A program made the translations under genes and the position numbers. From the NCBI GenBank assembly GCA_012728655.1, contig JAAYEQ010000060.1, positions 1 to 38,379 of the forward strand: a DNA stretch of 38,379 nucleotides. The letters are read 5' to 3'. The notes under the pieces are model-generated. The model had not been told where the DNA came from. It made no database searches and saw only the letters and a list, made by a program, of their open reading frames with translations. Origin of the DNA: Syntrophomonadaceae bacterium. Its GTDB lineage: Bacteria > Bacillota > Syntrophomonadia > Syntrophomonadales > DTU052. This document shows, one piece after another, positions 34,614 through 38,379 of this stretch (positions within the stretch are counted from its first letter, which is position 1; the number at the start of each line of letters is the position of its first letter).

Positions 34614-35999
34614 CTATTTGCCTATGCAGAAGTCAGCAAATATTCGTTCCATAACATCGGTCCGGATGGCTTTTCCGGTAATCTCCTCGATCCATGATAC
34701 CGCTCCCCAAGTATCTACAGCGATACCATCAATCGGTTGTCTATTCTTAACCCCGGCAATAGCATCCCGCACGTGCTCAAGAGCGGCTTCTATCGCCCGC
34801 TCCTGCCTGAGATTGGTCATTATCTCCATCTCTCGTTCCGCTTCGCCCAGGTCTGTCTTGCCGATAATCAATTCTTCCAGCGCCGATTCCAGTTCTTCAA
34901 TTCCGGTTTCCTCCAGGGCCGATATTTCAACTGTTTGAACCCCGGAAAACATATTTCTTACCTCTTCGGCACTCAAGCAGCGGTCCTGGATGTCGGTCTT
35001 ATTAATAACCACCAACCGGCGCTTGTCTTCGATCTGCTTCATAATCTCCAGGTCCTCATCCTGAATCCCGGTCGATGCATCAACCACAAACACCACAATA
35101 TCAGCTTCTGCCAGGGCCGCTCGGGTTTTTTCCACCCCGATACTCTCGATTACATCCTGGGTTTCTCGAATTCCCGCAGTATCGGTTACCCAAACAGGAA
35201 TACCTCTAATGTAAATGAGATCCTCGATCAGGTCACGGGTGGTCCCCGGTAGTTCCGTAACAATAGCCTTCTCCTTTTGGGCCAACACATTCAGCAAGCT
35301 GGATTTACCGACATTCGGTTTGCCTGCGATTACCACCCTTACTCCATCTCTATATACCCGGGCTCGTTTACTGCCTGCCGCCAGCTTCTGCAGTCTGTCT
35401 TCAATCACCTGCAGGCGTTCTTCAATCTCCTGCCAGTTTGGTTCACCCACCTCTTCCGGAAAGTCTATGCTGCCTTCGAGTCGAGAGTTTACAAATATCA
35501 GTTCATCCTCCACCTGTTGCAGGGTTCTGCTCAAGACCCCGGTAAGGTTGCGGGTGGAAAGAGCCAGCGCCTTCTCGCTTCTGGCTCTGATTATCTCTAT
35601 GACCGCCTCGGCCTGAACCATATCAAGTCGACCGTTTAAGAACGCCCTTTTGGTAAACTCGCCCGGTTCGGCCAGCCTGGCCCCCGCATTTATAACCAGT
35701 TCCAGGCACTTTCGGGTTGCTACGGCCCCTCCATGGCAGTTAATCTCTACCACGTTCTCTCCGGTGTAACTACGGGGGGCATCCATCCTGCTGACCAGCA
35801 CTTCATCAACAAGCGTTCCATTTTCATCCCGTATATAACCCAAATTCAGCGAATGGCTTCTAAACTCCCGGATTTTTTTTCCTGATCGGGACAAGAATAT
35901 CTTGTCAACAATCTCGGGTGCAGACTCGCCGCTTACCCTAATGACAGCAATACCCCCCTCTCCCGGGGGCGTTGATATGGCAGCTATACAATCACCCAC
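34614..35999 (-). CDS. mnmE: tRNA modification GTPase MnmE
   Basis: The 461-residue protein has an N-terminal tetrahydrofolate-binding domain (GEGGIAVIRVSG, CHGG), a GTPase domain with GKPNVGKSSLLN, ELPGTTRD and DTAGIRE, and the C-terminal CIGK with the conserved cysteine. It acts with MnmG on tRNA wobble uridines. The start is GTG, 7 nt after GGAGG. A terminator-like hairpin sits between it and jag. Confidence 0.98.
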   Translation of the reverse strand: MGDCIAAISTPPGEGGIAVIRVSGESAPEIVDKIFLSRSGKKIREFRSHSLNLGYIRDENGTLVDEVLVSRMDAPRSYTGENVVEINCHGGAVATRKCLELVINAGARLAEPGEFTKRAFLNGRLDMVQAEAVIEIIRARSEKALALSTRNLTGVLSRTLQQVEDELIFVNSRLEGSIDFPEEVGEPNWQEIEERLQVIEDRLQKLAAGSKRARVYRDGVRVVIAGKPNVGKSSLLNVLAQKEKAIVTELPGTTRDLIEDLIYIRGIPVWVTDTAGIRETQDVIESIGVEKTRAALAEADIVVFVVDASTGIQDEDLEIMKQIEDKRRLVVINKTDIQDRCLSAEEVRNMFSGVQTVEISALEETGIEELESALEELIIGKTDLGEAEREMEIMTNLRQERAIEAALEHVRDAIAGVKNRQPIDGIAVDTWGAVSWIEEITGKAIRTDVMERIFADFCIGK

Positions 36000-36011
36000 T
36001 GTAATTCCTCC

Positions 36012-36035
36012 AAAAGAAAAAGGCCTTTCGGCCTT
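36012..36035 (-). terminator. Terminator or attenuator between jag and mnmE
   Basis: On the minus strand AAGGCC-GAAA-GGCCTT (6-bp stem) is followed by TTTCTTTT, right after the jag stop. Because mnmE begins only 13 nt downstream and lacks a clear promoter of its own, the hairpin may only reduce read-through. Confidence 0.65.
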
Positions 36036-36657
36036 ATTTTTTCAACGATATTACAACTTTTCGATTGGGCTCCTCCCCCTGGCTATACGTCACTATCTCG
36101 GGATCTCCTTGTAAGGCCGTGTGCACAACTCTTCTCTCATGTGGCCCCATGGGCCTCATTACCACACTGCGTTTTGTTCGCTTAACCCTCTCGGATAGAC
36201 TGACCGCAAGGCTCTTGAGCGACTCCTCCCTTCGCATTCGATAATCCTCAACATCGAGTACAATCCTTACCCTTTCATCAAGTACCTTGTTCACCATCAT
36301 ACCGAGAATAAACTGGACTGCGTTTAACGTTTCCCCTTTGCGTCCGATCAGCAAACCCATGTCTTTCCCGGTGATGTTAATCCTTACTACACCGTCCTTC
36401 ATCTCAACCGACTGGATCTCATAACTGATATCCATCGTGTCCAATAGGGCCCTTAGTTTCTCTTCTGCCACCTTCTCAGGCTTGTTTTTCAGCTCCACTC
36501 TTACCACCGCCGGTTTGCTGCCGATTATGCCTAATATTCCCCGGCTTGGTTCTTCCAACACCTCGATTACCACATCTTCCAGGCCTACACCCAATTCCTC
36601 CAACGCCAGTTGTATAGCCTCATCTACGCTTTTTCCTTTTTTTTCGAGACTTAGCAT
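36034..36657 (-). CDS. jag: RNA-binding protein Jag (SpoIIIJ-associated; KhpB)
   Basis: The 207-residue protein has a Jag-N domain (GKSVDEAIQLALEELG and RGILGIIGSKPA), a KH domain with GLLIGRKGETLNAVQFI, and an R3H domain with MRPMGPHERRVVHTAL. It binds RNA and is encoded beside yidC across Firmicutes. The ATG at 36657 lies 8 nt after GGAGG; the longer ORF to 36711 lacks support. It overlaps the yidC end by about 38 nt. Confidence 0.95.
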   Translation of the reverse strand: MLSLEKKGKSVDEAIQLALEELGVGLEDVVIEVLEEPSRGILGIIGSKPAVVRVELKNKPEKVAEEKLRALLDTMDISYEIQSVEMKDGVVRINITGKDMGLLIGRKGETLNAVQFILGMMVNKVLDERVRIVLDVEDYRMRREESLKSLAVSLSERVKRTKRSVVMRPMGPHERRVVHTALQGDPEIVTYSQGEEPNRKVVISLKK

Positions 36658-37423
36658 GAGCGTTTCCTCCTTTTTCCTGAACGGCTTCAGGAGCCGAATC
36701 ACTCCCGGCATCCTCGCTCTTTACGCCTCTGCTGTCCGCGATTGCCACCTGTCCTCCCGCAGCGCCCGATACTGCCAATTCAGGCCTGTTTCTGTAATTC
36801 ACATAAAGCTGTTGCAGAATGTTGAGCAAATTGAAGGTCACCCAGTAAATCGCCAGCCCGGCTGCAAATTTCATTGCTATCCAGCCGATAAATAGGGGCA
36901 TTACCACCATCATGGTTTTCTGGGTAGGATCGTTGGCGTCAACGGTGCTTATCCTCTGCTGCAAATAGGTAGTCACAGCCGTCAGTATCGGCAATATGTA
37001 GTAGGGATCAGGCAACGAAATATTCGGCATCCATAAGAATGCCGCATGTGCCGGCACCACGTAATCAAAATTTATCAGGGCTTGATAGAAGGCAATAAGG
37101 ATTGGCATCTGTATAAGCAAGGGCAGGCACCCGCCAAAAGGATTGACTCCATGTTCCCGGTAAAGCTTCAGGGTTTCAGCCTGCATCTTTTCGGGGTTAT
37201 CCCTGTACTTTACCTGCAATTCCTTTAACTTGGGCTGAATTGCCTGCAATCCCCGCATCGATTTCATCTGGGAATGGGTCAAGGGATAGAGAATGATCTT
37301 GATTATAATGGTAATAAGTATAATAGCCAGACCGTAGTTGGCCAGGCCTGCCATATCAGTTATGCGATAGCAAAACTGAATCAGCTCGCTGAATCCGGTA
37401 ACAATAGACTGCCACAAACCCAA
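36620..37423 (-). CDS. yidC: Membrane protein insertase YidC/SpoIIIJ
   Basis: The 267-residue protein is the short YidC form with about five membrane segments and the conserved LYPLTHSQMKSMRGLQAIQPKLKELQ and NPFGGCLPLLIQMPI regions. A basic C-terminal tail (KSRKKRKKRR) is expected for ribosome contact. It inserts proteins into the cytoplasmic membrane. There is no lipoprotein signal as in Bacillus SpoIIIJ. The start is TTG, about 6 nt after GGAGG. It follows yidD by about 15 nt. Confidence 0.96.
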   Translation of the reverse strand: MGLWQSIVTGFSELIQFCYRITDMAGLANYGLAIILITIIIKIILYPLTHSQMKSMRGLQAIQPKLKELQVKYRDNPEKMQAETLKLYREHGVNPFGGCLPLLIQMPILIAFYQALINFDYVVPAHAAFLWMPNISLPDPYYILPILTAVTTYLQQRISTVDANDPTQKTMMVVMPLFIGWIAMKFAAGLAIYWVTFNLLNILQQLYVNYRNRPELAVSGAAGGQVAIADSRGVKSEDAGSDSAPEAVQEKGGNAHAKSRKKRKKRR

Positions 37424-37438
37424 CCTTCACCTCCCGCA

Positions 37439-37645
37439 TTATGGAACCGGGTCATAACCACCTTCATTGAAAGGATGACAGCGTAAAATCCTTTTGATGC
37501 TCAGCAAGCTTCCTTTAACTGTCCCGTACTTTTTTAACGCATCGACTGCATACTGTGAACATGTCGGGACGAAACGGCAATGAGGCGGATAGAGCCGACT
37601 TATCATCTGATATATCCTTATCATTTTAATAAGTACTCTTGACAC
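37439..37645 (-). CDS. yidD: Membrane protein insertion efficiency factor YidD
   Basis: The 68-residue protein has the YidD pattern [32 protein letters not shown] with [17 protein letters not shown] at the end. It is a small amphipathic membrane-associated protein that helps YidC insertion. The start is GTG, just after the rnpA stop. Its place between rnpA and yidC is conserved. Confidence 0.95.
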   Translation of the reverse strand: MSRVLIKMIRIYQMISRLYPPHCRFVPTCSQYAVDALKKYGTVKGSLLSIKRILRCHPFNEGGYDPVP

Positions 37646-37647
37646 CT

Positions 37648-37980
37648 TTAGAGACCCAACCTTTTCAGCAGTTGCTGACCCTCTTCTACGATCTGTTTAA
37701 AATTGGCGCTATTGATACCGGTCCGAGCGATCAACACCACATCAAAGCCCTGGCTTAGCCCTCTATCCGTTTTCCTGATAAACTCCCGCAATCGCCGCCT
37801 TGCCAGATTACGACGCACTGCGTTGCCTACCTTTTTGCTGGTTACTATCCCATATCTGTTTTCGTTAAGCCCGTTTTTTACCGCATATACGACCATGAAC
37901 TGTCCTACCCTTTTTTTGCCCGTGCGAAAAGCATAGCTGAATTCGCTTTTCTTACGGAGGGTCCTGTCCGTCCCCGGCAT
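37648..37980 (-). CDS. rnpA: Ribonuclease P protein component
   Basis: The 110-residue basic protein has [17 protein letters not shown]-like N-terminal sequence ([15 protein letters not shown]), [24 protein letters not shown] and DVVLIARTG. These are the RnpA RNA-binding signature and fold. It assists the RNase P RNA in tRNA 5' maturation. It follows rpmH with a hairpin between, the universal order. GAGG lies 6 nt before the ATG. Confidence 0.97.
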   Translation of the reverse strand: MPGTDRTLRKKSEFSYAFRTGKKRVGQFMVVYAVKNGLNENRYGIVTSKKVGNAVRRNLARRRLREFIRKTDRGLSQGFDVVLIARTGINSANFKQIVEEGQQLLKRLGL

Positions 37981-38000
37981 ATCAAACCTCTTTTAGAAAA

Positions 38001-38023
38001 TTAAGGCCGACTAACGGCCTTAA
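38001..38023 (-). terminator. Hairpin between rpmH and rnpA (attenuator-like)
   Basis: A perfect 8-bp stem (TTAAGGCC/GGCCTTAA, 7-nt loop) includes the rpmH stop codon and is followed on the minus strand by TTTTC. It may lower rnpA expression relative to rpmH, which is needed in much larger amount. Confidence 0.6.
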
Positions 38024-38154
38024 GCGCATAACCTGACTCGTCCTTTTTTCCTCCTGCGGCTTAATACCTTCCTGCCGCTGGCGGTAGACATCCTTTTCAA
38101 GAATCCGTGTATCCTCTTTCTTTTCCTCTTTTTCGGCTGATATGTTCTCTTCAT
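38020..38154 (-). CDS. rpmH: 50S ribosomal protein L34
   Basis: The 44-codon gene reads [20 protein letters not shown], then [19 protein letters not shown] and RVRLCA, an ordinary bacterial L34. It lies directly upstream of rnpA in the universal order. It is overlapped on the same strand by a longer open frame (37982-38344) in another phase, which is a shadow. GGGAGGG lies about 12 nt before the ATG, a little far. A consensus promoter is 42 nt upstream. Confidence 0.96.
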   Translation of the reverse strand: MKRTYQPKKRKRKRIHGFLKRMSTASGRKVLSRRRKKGRVRLCA

Positions 38155-38195
38155 TTGAAGGATTTTCCCTCCCTCGGATTTCCAATGCATCTTTC

Positions 38196-38224
38196 ATTAT
38201 ATTTTTACCGCTGAACGATGTCAA
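38196..38224 (-). promoter_or_regulatory. Consensus promoter of the rpmH-rnpA operon
   Basis: On the minus strand TTGACA (38219-38224) and TATAAT (38196-38201) are separated by 17 bp, a perfect SigA match. Between it and the window end I see no complete gene and no clear DnaA box; dnaA and oriC are expected farther right. Confidence 0.92.
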
Positions 38225-38379
38225 GGAAGCGCCTTTTTTGGTCCCTGTCAAGATTAAGTGGGTAAACTCCCGCATAGTTTTTTCCAACCTCAAGCAATTA
38301 GATAACTGGCTGAGGTTAATGGCCGCAGAACGTATTTGACCCACATTTGGCCCGATGATGGTCCTTCCAGCAGTGGCAA

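Noticed and set aside
37982-38344. 120-codon open frame upstream of rnpA
   Set aside because: It covers rpmH in another phase. The L34 protein in the correct frame is unmistakable and has a consensus promoter, so the longer frame is a shadow.

Overview
The window looks like an origin-proximal piece of a chromosome from an anaerobic, endospore-forming Clostridia-type Firmicute. The right end carries the conserved block rpmH-rnpA-yidD-yidC-jag-mnmE-mnmG-rsmG followed by parA-parB with two parS sites. A spore-associated YyaC protein, a SCIFF ranthipeptide pair and a selenocysteine system support an anaerobic sporeformer. Placement near Syntrophomonadaceae or Peptococcaceae is my inference from gene content, not shown by the sequence. 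Almost every gene lies on the minus strand, as expected for a leading strand running leftward from an origin beyond the right edge. Only the chemoreceptor, larC and yyaC are on the plus strand.

Left part (1-10.5 kb): the first codons of murA, a peptidase-MA protein, a LysM-G5-M23 envelope protein, a split chromate-type transporter, the SCIFF maturase and its 45-residue Cys-rich precursor. A tRNA-Val/Phe/Gly cluster directly precedes the precursor. Then come purA, rplI, a YybS-like membrane protein, a MazG-like protein, rpsR, ssb and rpsF, with a promoter and a probable S6:S18 leader, and two small proteins.

Middle (10.5-21.5 kb): a selenium region holding yedF, selD, an M18 aminopeptidase, a CvpA-like protein, a rubredoxin/4Fe-4S/CDGSH fusion, tRNA-Sec(UCA), a CBS-ACT protein, an orphan LivF ATPase, selB, selA and a YkvI-type transporter. 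selD is itself a selenoprotein gene: its start lies upstream of an in-frame TGA (Sec18), and a small hairpin follows the TGA. Conventional calling would truncate it at 12039. The window thus encodes every dedicated Sec factor (SelA, SelB, SelD, tRNA-Sec) plus one Sec-containing product.

Right part (21.5-38.4 kb): yyaC, bactofilin, an M23 peptidase and a DUF4446 protein, larC, an EF2568-type cysteine desulfurase, the parS region, parB-parA, a chemoreceptor with a C-terminal zinc-binding CZB domain, and the rsmG-to-rpmH block. rpmH is a 44-codon gene hidden under a longer ORF in another frame. A consensus promoter (TTGACA-17-TATAAT) lies upstream of it.

There is no insertion sequence, prophage or CRISPR array in the window. 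The observations most worth following are the Sec-containing SelD, the iron-sulfur fusion next to tRNA-Sec, the SCIFF gene behind a tRNA cluster with a hairpin before its maturase, the hairpin array upstream of the MazG-like gene, and the trailer RNA downstream of tRNA-Sec.
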